A DNA stretch of 64,000 bases from Hyphococcus sp. (GCA_028289605.1 JANQON010000017.1:62001-126000), one strand, 5' to 3'. Positions 7,788-16,778 are shown, numbered from the stretch's first letter. Numbers and translations: made by a program. Notes: a model not told the origin generated them from the sequence alone.

Positions 7788-9494
7788 TTAGTTGGGCTTC
7801 CCGTCTCCGGGATTTTTGACGCCGTCCGCCAGTGTTTTCAGGACTTCACCGTCGAGCCCAAGCTCCTTCATGAGGGAATCCAGCAGAGGCGCCTGCGTTC
7901 GGTATCGCAGCGCAGCGTTCACCGCCTGATCGGCGATGCCGCCATCCGCTGCATTGGCGTCATGTCCGTTGCCGCCGCCGTGAAGCCCGTCGACATGGAG
8001 GATTTTAATCCCTTCGATCCGTTCCATCGGCTTGACCTGCTCGGCGATAATACGGGGCATCGCTTCGATCAACGCCTGCTTGATTTGCATGGCGATCTGG
8101 TCATTCGACAGCGTATTAGCCGCCTCGTTGACGGCGCGTTTGCCTTCCGCCTCAACCGCGTAAACGGCTTGCAAGGCGTCGGCCCGCAACTTTTCGGCGG
8201 TCGCATCGCCGTCAGCCGTGATGCGTAGTTTCTCCGCTTCCGCCTCTGCGGCGATTCTGACCGCCTCGGCGCGGTCTGCGGCCGCCGCCTTCTCCGCCTC
8301 AGCAGCCACTTGAATTGCGATCGCCTGCTGCTCTGCGGCTTTGCGCGCTTCGATGAGCTCAATGGCTTTTTCCCGTTCCGCCGCTTCGGTCTGTTGCGTT
8401 GTTATGACTTGTTCGGCGGCGCGCGTTGCAATTGCTCGAGCCTCGTCAGCTGTCGCATCAGCTTCCGATTTCGCCCGCGACTTCTCTGCGACGGCAATGT
8501 CGCTGTCTTGCTGCGCAAGCGCGATGAGCTTTCCTTTTTCAACTTGAGCCGCTTCAATCGCCTGCTCTTTCTCAATGTCGCGTTCAGCAACGACCCGGTC
8601 GGCTTCGATCCCGGACTCTCGAATTTGTTGGGATGCGGCGATCTTGGCCTGTTCGGCTTCCTGCTCGCGCGCCGCTTGTTGTTGGGCGATTTGCGTTTCC
8701 TGCTGAGCCTTTCGAATTTCGACTTCGCGTTCCTGTTCAAGGCGCGCGTACTCCGTATCGCGCGAGATTTCCAAACTTTGCTGTTCGGCGGCAAGGTTTT
8801 TGCGCTCGATTTCGATGCGTGTGTCCTGTTCGATGTCGTTTCGCTTCTTGCGCCGCGCTTCGATTTCTTCCGTCAGCTTGGTGAGGCCTTCGGCGTCAAA
8901 GGCGTTGTCAGGATTGAAAAACTCTTTCTGCGTTTGGTCCAGCCCGGTCAGGGAAACAGACTCAAGCTCTAGTCCGTTCTTTAAGATGTCTTCTGACACG
9001 GCCAGCTGAACCTTTTGCACGAAATCCACGCGCTGCTCGTGCAGTTCCTCCATCGCCATTTCCGCGGCGACAGCGCGCAGCGCGTCCACGAACTTTCCTT
9101 CCACCAACTCCTTAAGGTGTTGAGGCGTCATCGTGCGTTGGCCCAGGGTCTGGGCGGCGTTGGCGATCGATTCAACGGTCGGTTGAACGCGAACATAAAA
9201 CTCCGCCTGTACGTCAACGCGCATGCGGTCACGCGTGATCAGCGCTTGATCGTCGTCCCGCCGCACTTCAAGACGGAGCGTGTTCATGTTCACAGGGATG
9301 ACTTCGTGAAGGATCGGAAACACCAGCGCGCCGCCGTTCATGATCACCATCTGGCCGCCGAACCCGGTTCGGACGAAGGAAACTTCTTTCGATGATCGTC
9401 GGTAAAGGCGCGCGACCACGAATCCGACGATTAGCAAGAACAAAATCGCCGAAAGGGCAATTACTCCCCACGATGTCACAACAGCGAGATCCAT
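7788..9494 (-). CDS. Flotillin-family (YqiK-like) SPFH membrane scaffold protein
   Basis: 568 residues. One N-terminal membrane helix (about 8-30) is followed by an SPFH/Band-7 domain (about 35-230, with GGALVFPILHEVIPVNMNTL). A very long Ala/Glu/Gln-rich coiled coil (about 230-470) and a Gly/Asp-rich tail complete it. Flotillins oligomerise and organise membrane microdomains. It is the last gene of a three-gene set with a PspA-like and a YqiJ-like gene, 10 nt after the latter, and has a strong AAGGAGAA ribosome site. The set matches the yqiJ-yqiK arrangement of E. coli. Confidence 0.92.
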   Translation of the reverse strand: MDLAVVTSWGVIALSAILFLLIVGFVVARLYRRSSKEVSFVRTGFGGQMVIMNGGALVFPILHEVIPVNMNTLRLEVRRDDDQALITRDRMRVDVQAEFYVRVQPTVESIANAAQTLGQRTMTPQHLKELVEGKFVDALRAVAAEMAMEELHEQRVDFVQKVQLAVSEDILKNGLELESVSLTGLDQTQKEFFNPDNAFDAEGLTKLTEEIEARRKKRNDIEQDTRIEIERKNLAAEQQSLEISRDTEYARLEQEREVEIRKAQQETQIAQQQAAREQEAEQAKIAASQQIRESGIEADRVVAERDIEKEQAIEAAQVEKGKLIALAQQDSDIAVAEKSRAKSEADATADEARAIATRAAEQVITTQQTEAAEREKAIELIEARKAAEQQAIAIQVAAEAEKAAAADRAEAVRIAAEAEAEKLRITADGDATAEKLRADALQAVYAVEAEGKRAVNEAANTLSNDQIAMQIKQALIEAMPRIIAEQVKPMERIEGIKILHVDGLHGGGNGHDANAADGGIADQAVNAALRYRTQAPLLDSLMKELGLDGEVLKTLADGVKNPGDGKPN

Positions 9495-9504
9495 ACCATT
9501 CTCC

Positions 9505-10176
9505 TTACGTCGTTAAAGCTTCGTTTTCATTGATCGCGCCGCGAAATACGGCGCCGTTGCGTTCTGTCAGCAGGACCTGATCGCCGGCGACGAATTGAGA
9601 TTTTTGGGTATCTGGTTCGACCAATACGTAGTGCGTATGGCCGGTGGCATCAGTGAGCTTTGCTTCCGCCGGCGAGCCCGTTGACGCAACGCCGCGTATT
9701 ATCGTTGCAATGCGACCGATCAGCGTTTCCGCGGAAACCGCGTCGGTTTCTTCCTTCGGGAAGATTTTTGCAACGCCTACAGACAATATCCGCGTTACGG
9801 GCAGCGCTGCGAAAAGGGCGACCGGCGTCGCAACAAGCGCAGGCGGAAAGAAACCAAATGCGCCGTTGATTGCGTTTTGCAGCAACAAACCAATAGCGCC
9901 GAAACTGCCGAGGAATGCAGCCAAAACGATCAGGAACGGCACTTTTCCAAGGCCGAGCCACGACAACAGACCGCCAATCATGCCGCCGCCTGTTTCGAGT
10001 TCGCCTTCGATGTCGGCGTCAATGTCGGCGTCGATTTCAAAGTCGGGGAGCGCAGCGTCAATCAGTCCTGAAAACGCAACGCCAAAAAGAAGTCCGCCAA
10101 CTTCGAGCAGGGCGATAAGTCCCAGAATCATGAATGCGATGGTGAACGGCGCCAATGCGGGATGAAAGAATTCCAT
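9505..10176 (-). CDS. YqiJ-like (OB-fold, NfeD-related) inner membrane protein
   Basis: 223 residues. A first membrane helix (about 12-35) is followed by an acidic DIDADIDADIEGE segment, and then two or three more helices (about 75-135). The soluble C-terminal domain (about 150-215) has the character of an OB fold (TLIGRIATIIRG to GDQVLL). Such proteins are regular partners of flotillins and are thought to anchor or modulate them. The gene starts 3 nt after the stop of the PspA-like gene and ends 10 nt before the flotillin gene, so the three form an operon. Confidence 0.85.
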   Translation of the reverse strand: MEFFHPALAPFTIAFMILGLIALLEVGGLLFGVAFSGLIDAALPDFEIDADIDADIEGELETGGGMIGGLLSWLGLGKVPFLIVLAAFLGSFGAIGLLLQNAINGAFGFFPPALVATPVALFAALPVTRILSVGVAKIFPKEETDAVSAETLIGRIATIIRGVASTGSPAEAKLTDATGHTHYVLVEPDTQKSQFVAGDQVLLTERNGAVFRGAINENEALTT

Positions 10177-10179
10177 GAC

Positions 10180-10641
10180 TTATGTCTCCGCATCCGGCGC
10201 GGCTTGATCAAGCAGGCTGTCAAGTTCACGCAATTTGCGCTCCAGGTTTCCGTTGTCAGACGAAAGACTCAGATTCAAGAGAATTTCTTCCAACTCACCG
10301 GCGCGCTCGCTTAGTAGGCTGATATGAGAAAGGAGCGCACGACGCTCGCTCTCTAGTTGTGTCTTTCTCTCAAGCGCCGCTCGAGCAAGATCTTCTCGAC
10401 CGAGCCGAATAACGCTTTCGGCTTTTTGCGTCAGCGCCGATTGCGTTTCTTCCGTCTGTAGTTCGCGTTCCAGCCGCCGCTTTTCGGCGAGCGCCGACCC
10501 GAGTTCAGCCCGCAGTTCATCGGCCAGTTTCGCCGCTCGGACTGCGTCCGCGCTTGCCGATTCAGCGTCTTCCAATTCCAGATAGTCTCGCAAACCGCTT
10601 TGTAAGGCTGCGCTTAGTCGTCCAAGCAAAGCAGATGGCAT
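10180..10641 (-). CDS. Short coiled-coil protein, possibly PspA/IM30-like
   Basis: 153 residues from the ATG at 10641, which has GGAGGG five bases upstream; a TTG one codon earlier is also possible. The protein is nearly all helix, with heptad-like Ala/Leu/Glu repeats from about 30 to 145. The order (this gene, YqiJ-like, flotillin) suggests a membrane-stress role like PspA, which associates with flotillin systems. It is shorter than PspA (about 220 residues) and lacks an obvious amphipathic first helix, so the family assignment is tentative. Confidence 0.6.
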   Translation of the reverse strand: MPSALLGRLSAALQSGLRDYLELEDAESASADAVRAAKLADELRAELGSALAEKRRLERELQTEETQSALTQKAESVIRLGREDLARAALERKTQLESERRALLSHISLLSERAGELEEILLNLSLSSDNGNLERKLRELDSLLDQAAPDAET

Positions 10642-10814
10642 CAATGCCCTCCCGGTATTTTAGATTGGGAATAGACTGTAAGTATTCAAGGCGTTGCGGG
10701 CGCTTTTCCGATCCGCTCCCGCTCCAGAGGGTGGGTTTTCACGGTTTGACGAACAAGGCGGAACCACTATGCTGCATCTGCTTTGTTCCTCCAAACCTCT
10801 GGGAATTTAATACC

Positions 10815-12107
10815 ATGGCTGACGTAGCGGTCATCGGCGCTCAATGGGGCGACGAAGGCAAGGGCAAGATTGTTGACTGGCTGTCCTCGCGGGCGGACAT
10901 CGTCGTTCGCTTCCAGGGCGGACACAACGCCGGGCACACCCTCGTTATCGAGGGCGAGGTCTACAAATTGTCTCTGTTGCCCTCGGGCGTTGTGCGCAAA
11001 GGGTGCGTCGGGGTGATCGGCGCCGGCGTCGTTGTCGACCCCTTCGCCTTGACGGCGGAGATCGACCGTATCGCCGAGCAGGGCGTGGCGGTGACGCCCG
11101 ACAGGCTGATGATTGCTGAGAACGCAACGCTGATTCTGCCGGTCCATCAGGAACTCGACGCTCTGCGGGAAGGCGCCGCCAAAGGCGTTAAGATCGGCAC
11201 GACGAAACGCGGCATCGGACCCGCTTACGAGGACCGGGCCGGGCGTCGGGCGCTGCGTGTGGTTGACCTCATCGATGCCGCGTCGCTGCCGGAGAAAATC
11301 GAAAACCTCCTTGTACACCATAATGCGCTGCGGCGCGGTTTCGGCGAAGACGATTACGACGGCGATGATCTTCTCCGGCGGTTGAAAGACATTGCGCCGC
11401 GCGTAACGCCTTTTGCGCGTCCTGTCTGGCGAGAGCTTAATGACGCGCGCCGGGCCGGCAAACGGATCCTGTTCGAAGGGGCGCAAGGAGTGCTTCTTGA
11501 CGTTGACCACGGAACCTATCCGTTCGTTACCTCCTCCAACACAGTCGCCGGGCACGCGGCGGCGGGGTCAGGGCTTGGGCCGAATGCGGTCGACTATGTG
11601 CTCGGCATCGTCAAAGCCTATACAACGCGCGTCGGGGAGGGCCCTTTCCCGACCGAACTCTCAGATGCGACGGGGCGCCGGCTTGGCGAGCGCGGCCGCG
11701 AGTTCGGCACGGTCACGGGCCGGCAACGCCGGTGCGGCTGGTTCGATGCGGCGTTGGTCAGGCAGTCGTTGAAAATTTCCGGCGTTGACGGCGTCGCGCT
11801 CACAAAGCTCGATGTTCTGGACGGCTTTGACGAACTGAAAGTATGCACCGGCTATCATATCGCCGGCGCGAGTTATGACTACCTTCCCGCCGGAGCGGAT
11901 AATCAGGCGGCCGCCGAACCTCTCTACGAGACGATGCCGGGATGGGCCGGTTCTACGGAAAAGGCGCGAAGCTGGGCCGACCTGCCGGCCGAGGCGGTGA
12001 AATATGTTCGTCGCATCGAAGAACTGATCGAAACGCCTGTCGCGCTTGTCTCCACGAGCCCTGAACGGGACGATGTAATTTTGATGCGTGATCCGTTTCA
12101 GGATTAA
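10815..12107 (+). CDS. purA: Adenylosuccinate synthetase
   Basis: Catalyses the GTP-dependent joining of IMP and aspartate on the way to AMP. 430 residues, the normal length. It has [14 protein letters not shown] at the N-terminus (P-loop and catalytic Asp), [35 protein letters not shown], the switch segment RRCGWFDA and TKLDVLDG. The frame is open upstream to 10554, but homology fixes the start at [10 protein letters not shown] (10815). The gene is divergent from the PspA-like operon and is followed by a thioredoxin-like gene. Confidence 0.97.
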   Translation: MADVAVIGAQWGDEGKGKIVDWLSSRADIVVRFQGGHNAGHTLVIEGEVYKLSLLPSGVVRKGCVGVIGAGVVVDPFALTAEIDRIAEQGVAVTPDRLMIAENATLILPVHQELDALREGAAKGVKIGTTKRGIGPAYEDRAGRRALRVVDLIDAASLPEKIENLLVHHNALRRGFGEDDYDGDDLLRRLKDIAPRVTPFARPVWRELNDARRAGKRILFEGAQGVLLDVDHGTYPFVTSSNTVAGHAAAGSGLGPNAVDYVLGIVKAYTTRVGEGPFPTELSDATGRRLGERGREFGTVTGRQRRCGWFDAALVRQSLKISGVDGVALTKLDVLDGFDELKVCTGYHIAGASYDYLPAGADNQAAAEPLYETMPGWAGSTEKARSWADLPAEAVKYVRRIEELIETPVALVSTSPERDDVILMRDPFQD

Positions 12108-12169
12108 CTCTCCGAGATGTGAATGCGCGCCGATGGTAAAAAGCCGCTGCGGGCGATAATGGGAAACCC

Positions 12170-12616
12170 ATGACCAAGTCGAAGAACGTCCTGTTTCTTG
12201 CGCTGCTCGCCGCCGGCGTTGCGGTATTTGCCGCGCTGGGCAGAACCTCTGCGACAGATGCGGAATATACCTATGCCGGCGAGCCTGAAGTGATTGCGGC
12301 GACCTTTTCCTCCGCATGGTGTTCGGCGTGCAAAATTCTGGAGCCGCGGTTGAAGGACGTCGTTCCTGAGTTTGCCGACCAGCCGGTAAAATTTGTGAAG
12401 CTGGATTTCACCTTCGGCCAGCGCGGCGACGTCGCCGACCTCGCTGAGGAAGAGGGGTTAGGACACATCTATCCGCAGTTCGAAGGCGCAACGGGCTTTA
12501 CGTTGCTGGTCGACGCCGAGACCGGCGAGATTATCGATCAGCTGACTATCAATCATTCAAAAGCAGCGATGCGCGCTGCGATTGCGCAGGCGGTTGCCGG
12601 GGCGACGCAGTCGTAA
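12170..12616 (+). CDS. Membrane-anchored thioredoxin-like protein
   Basis: 148 residues. A hydrophobic N-terminal helix (about 8-25) is either a signal anchor or an uncleaved signal. The thioredoxin fold follows, with the redox motif SAWCSACKILEPR at about 47-52. WCSAC is a CxxC variant with Ser-Ala between the cysteines, so it should be redox active on the periplasmic side. There is no cis-proline TxxP motif of classic form, as the equivalent region reads YPQFEGATGFTLL. It follows purA by 62 nt and may share its transcript. Confidence 0.8.
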   Translation: MTKSKNVLFLALLAAGVAVFAALGRTSATDAEYTYAGEPEVIAATFSSAWCSACKILEPRLKDVVPEFADQPVKFVKLDFTFGQRGDVADLAEEEGLGHIYPQFEGATGFTLLVDAETGEIIDQLTINHSKAAMRAAIAQAVAGATQS

Positions 12617-12621
12617 ACCTG

Positions 12622-12848
12622 ATTTCTCGGCGCAGCGTCGTCATTGCGCTCGTCGCTTCGGCGACGCCATTGCCCGCCGCGGCGCGCGCGACAAACGCGC
12701 CAAGGGAGGCCCGCAAGGCTGGCATATTCATGACCGCAAACTCTATTTGAACGTCAGTAAGCGGTATAAACGCGAGTGGCGGGATAATATTGCGCGCGAC
12801 GTTGAACGGGCCGACGAGTTTTGGCCGGGTATTCCTGACCGCAACTGA
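12622..12848 (+). pseudogene. Remnant of an exported YHS-domain protein gene
   Basis: Two fragments lie in different frames. From 12622 one frame reads as a signal peptide (SRRSVVIALVASATPLPAAARA). From about 12710 another frame reads GWHIHDRKLYLNVSKRYK and ends ADEFWPGIPD, the end of exported YHS-domain proteins. The metal-binding YHS core that should lie between is missing. The simplest reading is a deletion plus frameshift that left only the two ends. An 88-residue open frame from 12582 covers the second part but overlaps the thioredoxin gene and lacks a sensible start. Confidence 0.6.
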
Positions 12849-12926
12849 CGGGCTTTCCCGTTCTGAGACAATCGCCGCCAGACCGATTTTCCTTGCGGGG
12901 AAAAGGCTTTTGAGTCATGATTTCAG

Positions 12927-13087
12927 TGTTCCGAGGGGCGTCCCGCCTGTCGACATTGATCGACGCTCGTGCGACGCGCAACTCGTTTCATTTGCGACGA
13001 GCAATGCGCGCCAGGGAGCTAGGGCGTATGGGACTGAGACGAACCCTTTGAACCTGATCCGGATCATGCCGGCGCAGGGACGGAACA
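12927..13087 (+). promoter_or_regulatory. TPP riboswitch with a greatly extended P3 arm
   Basis: The hallmark 3' half is intact: GGACTGAGA at 13031, then CCCTTTGAACCTGATC and GCCGGCGCAGGGA up to 13080. P1 is a perfect 7-bp helix (12927-12933 with 13081-13087). P2 starts with GAGGGG at 12933. P3 (GTCCC 12940-12944 with GGGAC 13030-13034) encloses about 85 nt instead of a short loop, and this arm has its own helices (for example CTCGT/ACGAG). No thiamine gene lies directly downstream. Confidence 0.88.
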
Positions 13088-13129
13088 GCTGCGGGGCGTC
13101 AGCGTCGCAGGAATAGCAAAGCCGATTTC

Positions 13130-13180
13130 CTCATCGCCGGATCCGAAGGCTTAAGCAGCGGTGAGGGGACCGGCGATCAG
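13130..13180 (+). promoter_or_regulatory. Candidate expression-platform stem of the TPP riboswitch
   Basis: An 11-bp inverted repeat with one mismatch (13130-13140 with 13170-13180) lies between the aptamer and the next coding region. It could be a regulatory stem, but there is no T-run, so translational rather than transcriptional control is more likely. This is inference from position. Confidence 0.35.
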
Positions 13181-13238
13181 TTGAGTGTCGTCACATTCTG
13201 GTTTTCTGCGCAGCTTTGCATTTTCGAAGCAGGCGCAA

Positions 13239-14057
13239 ATGCGTATTGTCGCCGGTATGAGTCAACGCCGCTCTTTTGAACTTCCGCCCATTGCATATTC
13301 GTCATTAACCGCTGTGGTCGCGTGCTGCGCTCTTCTCGCGACGCTGCACGCCGGCGCCCGCGCTGAACAAAGCCCGTCGTGCACTGAGCAAGAACACAAA
13401 GACGCCAGGATGGTCGTGTGCCGCGCGTCAGGCGACGCCGATATCCGGCTTTTTCTCAATGGCGCCGACGGCGCGCCCTACCGCCACTTCAATTTCGTCA
13501 ATGAGGCCCTGGCGGCGGAGGATGCGACGCTGGTCTTCGCCATGAACGCGGGCATGTACCACGAAGACAGATCGCCAGTCGGCTATTATCGCGAAAACGA
13601 TGTGGATTTCAGCGCGATCAACGCCAATGACGGCCCGGGCAATTTCCACCTGAAGCCCAATGGCGTTTTTTATGTGGACGCGAACGGCGCCGGCGTTGAA
13701 GAAACCGGCGCGTTCATTGCCGCCAAGCGCGAACCGCCGCGCTTCGCAACACAGTCGGGTCCGATGCTCGTGATCGAGAACGCCATTCACCCGCGGTTCC
13801 TCTCGGATTCTGACTCTCTCAAACGCCGCAACGGCGTCGGCGTTACGAAAGATGGCGACGTCATATTCGTGCTCGCCGACAGCCCGGTTCGGCTTTATGA
13901 CTTCGCGACGTTCTTCAGAGACGAATTGATGACGCCGAATGCGCTCTATCTGGATGGAACCATTTCGCGCCTGTTTGCCCCCAGCCTTGGTCGCAACGAC
14001 CCCGGTGCGGCCATGGGGCCGATCGTTGGCGTCGTGGAGACAACAAACAATGACTGA
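13239..14057 (+). CDS. Exported phosphodiester glycosidase (NAGPA-domain) protein
   Basis: About 272 residues. A long signal region (hydrophobic stretch SSLTAVVACCALLATLHAGA, cleavage near ARA-EQ) is followed by the NAGPA domain. Diagnostic pieces are FAMNAGMYH, GPGNFHLKPNGVFY, FATQSGPMLVI, KRRNGVGV and YLDGTISRLFAPSLGRND. The family removes terminal sugars from phosphodiester linkages; its bacterial substrates are mostly unknown. Possible starts are GTG 13185, ATG 13239 (AGGCG upstream) and ATG 13257. A TPP riboswitch lies upstream, which is unexpected for this function. It overlaps the next gene by 8 nt. Confidence 0.85.
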   Translation: MRIVAGMSQRRSFELPPIAYSSLTAVVACCALLATLHAGARAEQSPSCTEQEHKDARMVVCRASGDADIRLFLNGADGAPYRHFNFVNEALAAEDATLVFAMNAGMYHEDRSPVGYYRENDVDFSAINANDGPGNFHLKPNGVFYVDANGAGVEETGAFIAAKREPPRFATQSGPMLVIENAIHPRFLSDSDSLKRRNGVGVTKDGDVIFVLADSPVRLYDFATFFRDELMTPNALYLDGTISRLFAPSLGRNDPGAAMGPIVGVVETTNND

Positions 14058-14793
14058 CGTCGTCATCGCGAAGCGGTTTTGCGGCCCAAAAAACTCCGGC
14101 AATGGGGGATACTGCGCCGGCCTGTTCGCTCAGATGATTGAGGGACCGTCCGCCGTCATGTTGAAGGCGCCGCCGCCGCTCGACACGCCGATCGCGTTAA
14201 CCCGCACCGACAATGGCGTCGAGGCGCGCTGCGCCGGCGCGCTGGTCGCTGTCGCTGAACCGGCGACGGTGGCCGTGGATCCGCCGGCGCTGCCCGACGA
14301 CCCCGCTGTCGCCGCGGCCCATGACGCCTATCTGGCGGACACAGGCGGTGAGCACCTGATTCCCTTTTGTTTCGTGTGCGGCAATCGGCGCGCGCCAGGA
14401 GACGGCCTCAGGATATTTACCGGCCCGGCGCCGGATAGTTCCGTCAACGCGGATTTTTGGACTCCGGCGCAGGATTTGGCCGGAAAGGATGGTCTCGTCT
14501 CGCCGGAATTCTTATGGGCGGCGCTGGACTGTCCCACCGCGTTCGCATTGCGCCTCTGGCCGCGCCTGACGCTGCTCGGGCGCCAGGCTGTCGAGATCCA
14601 TCGGCGCCCGGCGCCGGGCGAACGCCTGATTGCAGCGGCCTGGCCGGTGGGTTCAGACGGGCGCAAACATTTTGCCGACGCCGTTCTGCTTGACGCCGAC
14701 CGGAACATCATCGCGGCAGCGAATACGCTGTGGATCGAAATCAAGGACGAGGCGATGCTGGCGCAGTTCAAGGCTGACCGCGAAAACGCCTAG
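14050..14793 (+). CDS. Hypothetical protein with CFVCGN motif, possibly hotdog-fold
   Basis: 247 residues from the ATG at 14050, which overlaps the end of the NAGPA gene and implies translational coupling. The segment IPFCFVCGNRRAPGDGLRIF (about residue 100-120) resembles proteins of actinobacteria and proteobacteria that combine a CFVCG signature with a hotdog-like thioesterase fold. The second half (LWAALDCPTAFAL to TLWIEIK) would be the second hotdog unit. No catalytic assignment is possible. It may share the TPP-riboswitch transcript with the gene before it. Confidence 0.7.
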   Translation: MTDVVIAKRFCGPKNSGNGGYCAGLFAQMIEGPSAVMLKAPPPLDTPIALTRTDNGVEARCAGALVAVAEPATVAVDPPALPDDPAVAAAHDAYLADTGGEHLIPFCFVCGNRRAPGDGLRIFTGPAPDSSVNADFWTPAQDLAGKDGLVSPEFLWAALDCPTAFALRLWPRLTLLGRQAVEIHRRPAPGERLIAAAWPVGSDGRKHFADAVLLDADRNIIAAANTLWIEIKDEAMLAQFKADRENA

Positions 14794-15614
14794 AGACTGA
14801 AGACCCGCTTTGCATTGTCGCGCAGGAAAAGCGCTTGCGTTTGCTCGTCAAGACCGAGATCAGCGAGACCCTTGAGGCAACGCGCCGGCGCCAGCATCGG
14901 CCAGTTCGATCCGAACAAGATGCGTTTGCGGCCTTCGTTTTTGAGGAGACGCACAAAGTCCGGAGGCAGTCGATGGAGCACATAGGCGGAGGTATCGACA
15001 TAGAAGTTCGGAAACTTGTGCAGCAGCGACGTAACCTCATCGATCCAAGGAAAGCCGACATGCCCGCCGACGACGACAAGTTCCGGAAAATCCAGCATGA
15101 CGTCTTCCAAGTAAGGAATTAATCGTCCGTATTCAGAGGTTTTAAGCGGCCCTGTATGGCCGATCTGCGTGCAAAAGGGCAGACCTGCGTCAATACAGGC
15201 GGCGTAGACCGGATAGAAACGCCGGTCATTGGGCGGGAGCCCCCAAAGCCACGGCAGAACGCGCACGGCCGCAAAGCCGTCCTCCGCGCGTTGGCGGATT
15301 TCGCGCACTGCGCCCATGGGATCGGTCAGATCGACGCTCATAACCGGTTTGAGGCGGCCGCCCGAAGCGGCTGCGTTCTCGGCGGTTTCCTCGTTTGAGA
15401 TCAAGACGCCGGCCGGCCCGGTCCAGGCTGAAATGAGCCCGGTTTCGACACCGGCGTCATCCATGGCGCTTAGCGTGAGCGGAACATCGGGCAACATTCC
15501 GCCCTCTTCCTGTCCGGTCCAGCGTAAGAGGCTTGCAAGCCACGGTTCCGCCGCCATGCGCGGCGTTGTGATCTGCATCCAGGCGTCAATAATTTGATGT
15601 TGCATCGCCGACAA
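14790..15614 (-). CDS. Amidohydrolase-family 2 (metal-dependent TIM-barrel) hydrolase
   Basis: 274 residues; the start could also be the ATG four codons in (MQHQIIDAW). The barrel is typical of amidohydro_2 enzymes: IDAW at strand 1, QIGHTG in the middle, VVGGHVGFPW with a metal-ligand His, DTSAYV and ILFGSNWPM near the end. The usual N-terminal DxHxH metal motif reads DAWMQ here, as in the subgroup related to ACMSD and decarboxylases where ligands vary. Substrate unknown. It converges with the hotdog-like gene, overlapping it by 4 nt. Confidence 0.85.
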   Translation of the reverse strand: MSAMQHQIIDAWMQITTPRMAAEPWLASLLRWTGQEEGGMLPDVPLTLSAMDDAGVETGLISAWTGPAGVLISNEETAENAAASGGRLKPVMSVDLTDPMGAVREIRQRAEDGFAAVRVLPWLWGLPPNDRRFYPVYAACIDAGLPFCTQIGHTGPLKTSEYGRLIPYLEDVMLDFPELVVVGGHVGFPWIDEVTSLLHKFPNFYVDTSAYVLHRLPPDFVRLLKNEGRKRILFGSNWPMLAPARCLKGLADLGLDEQTQALFLRDNAKRVFSL

Positions 15615-15659
15615 ATCCGCTCGCTTCGGCGGCGAGTGTAAGTGTCTCGAACCGCCGGA

Positions 15660-15860
15660 TCAATTTTCCGGCGCAGTTTGTGCTGCAACAGGCGCGGGCA
15701 GGTCGGTCGCGAATTCAGCGCCCAGGAAATACGGCCAGATGATCAGCGCCAGCAGTCCTTTCCAGAAGCCCAGTTCGAGAAATCCAATGGAAAACAGCCA
15801 ACCGATAAACCACAAGACGCCAAGACCGCCGTGGTGTTCAATTTTGACTTTGCCGTTCAT
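15660..15860 (-). CDS. Small two-helix membrane protein
   Basis: 66 residues from the ATG at 15860, chosen because GAGGAG precedes it; the frame is open further upstream. A short polar start (MNGKVKIEHHGG) is followed by two hydrophobic helices (about 13-28 and 33-50) with LWFIGWLFSIGFLEL and LLALIIWPYFLGAEF, then a Pro/Ala tail. Resembles small alphaproteobacterial inner membrane proteins of unknown role. Confidence 0.7.
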   Translation of the reverse strand: MNGKVKIEHHGGLGVLWFIGWLFSIGFLELGFWKGLLALIIWPYFLGAEFATDLPAPVAAQTAPEN

Positions 15861-16000
15861 GCCGCGCTCCTCGTGATCAATATTGCACGCGCCGGGGTAC
15901 CTGTTTGCCGCAGAGAGTATATGACGTGTGTCAATTGTCGAGCATGCAGATTGACGGCGAATGGCGCTGAATGGACCGGACAAATGCTGTTCAGCAGCGC

Positions 16001-16037
16001 AAAAAAAAGCGCCGGCGGGCCCGCCGCCGGCGCTTTT
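16001..16037 (-). terminator. Strong intrinsic terminator for the lipoprotein gene
   Basis: A perfect 14-bp stem (16005-16018 with 16024-16037) is followed, on the minus strand, by eight T residues (16008-16001 on the complement). It lies 23 nt after the stop of the gene ending at 16060. Confidence 0.9.
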
Positions 16038-16059
16038 CGTTAATGGTTTGTCGCGCTTC

Positions 16060-16656
16060 TTAGGACGAAGCGTCTTGCATACTGTCCTGCGAAGGCTCGT
16101 CCATCTGCGGTTCGGTCGATGTCGCTTCCCCGTTGTCTACGGAGGCGATCATCTTTGTAATGAGGTCCGAAATATTTCCCTTGATGGACCCTTCATTGGC
16201 GAGCTGCAAGCGCTTAACGCCCATAAAGGCGTCGCCTGCCTTCGCCGTATAGGCTTTCTCGATCGTCTCTTCCAGGACTACCTCGCCTGAACTCACGTCC
16301 GTAAGGGTGTAGTTCACGATTGACGTCACCGTCATATTAAATCCGGCGAAAGGCTGTTTCAGTTTCACAAGTTCGGCGTCCAGACGATAAGCGCCGTCTT
16401 CCGTCGCCAGCATAGCGTGAGCGGCAAAGGTCTGACGCAACGCTTCCGCGAAGTCGTCGCTGGATACTTCCGACGTCCAGAGGGGATTGGTTTCCTTGCC
16501 GCCGCCGACAGTCCCGACGACGACGCTTTCTCGCAATTGCGATTCGTCCTGGATAATTGTGGCTTCAGTGACTTCGGCGACCATGGCGCCTGGTTTTGAC
16601 GCCGATGCGCATGCGCCGAGCGCAAGCGCGCCGATTGCGGCGAGATAGATTTTCAT
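16060..16656 (-). CDS. Putative lipoprotein of unknown function
   Basis: 198 residues. Signal peptide with lipobox (ALALGACASAS, Cys near residue 16), so probably lipid-anchored; the +2 residue is Ala, consistent with outer-membrane sorting. The rest has beta-rich character (NMTVTSIVNYTLTDVSSGEVVLEETI) similar to LPS-assembly or DUF-type lipoproteins that carry a conserved SDDFAEALRQTF helix. The C-terminus is acidic and Ser/Gln rich. Single gene with its own terminator. Confidence 0.75.
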   Translation of the reverse strand: MKIYLAAIGALALGACASASKPGAMVAEVTEATIIQDESQLRESVVVGTVGGGKETNPLWTSEVSSDDFAEALRQTFAAHAMLATEDGAYRLDAELVKLKQPFAGFNMTVTSIVNYTLTDVSSGEVVLEETIEKAYTAKAGDAFMGVKRLQLANEGSIKGNISDLITKMIASVDNGEATSTEPQMDEPSQDSMQDASS

Positions 16657-16778
16657 TGTGCCCCTCCGGTTTACGATAGTTTGGCCGGCGCCCCGCCGAC
16701 CAGAATGCGTATCATTCCCGTGTTGCTTTTCGAAGGCAACCCAATAGGGTCATTCTGCAATTCGGGGGCGGTCGGTTC

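Noticed and set aside
8310-8972. A long open frame (220 codons) antisense to the flotillin gene
   Set aside because: The flotillin frame has full family motifs and a strong ribosome site. The antisense frame is a by-product of GC-rich, Ala/Glu-rich coding sequence.
10767-11555. A 262-codon open frame on the minus strand inside purA
   Set aside because: It lies fully within a gene with clear homology and has no start signal or recognisable domain.
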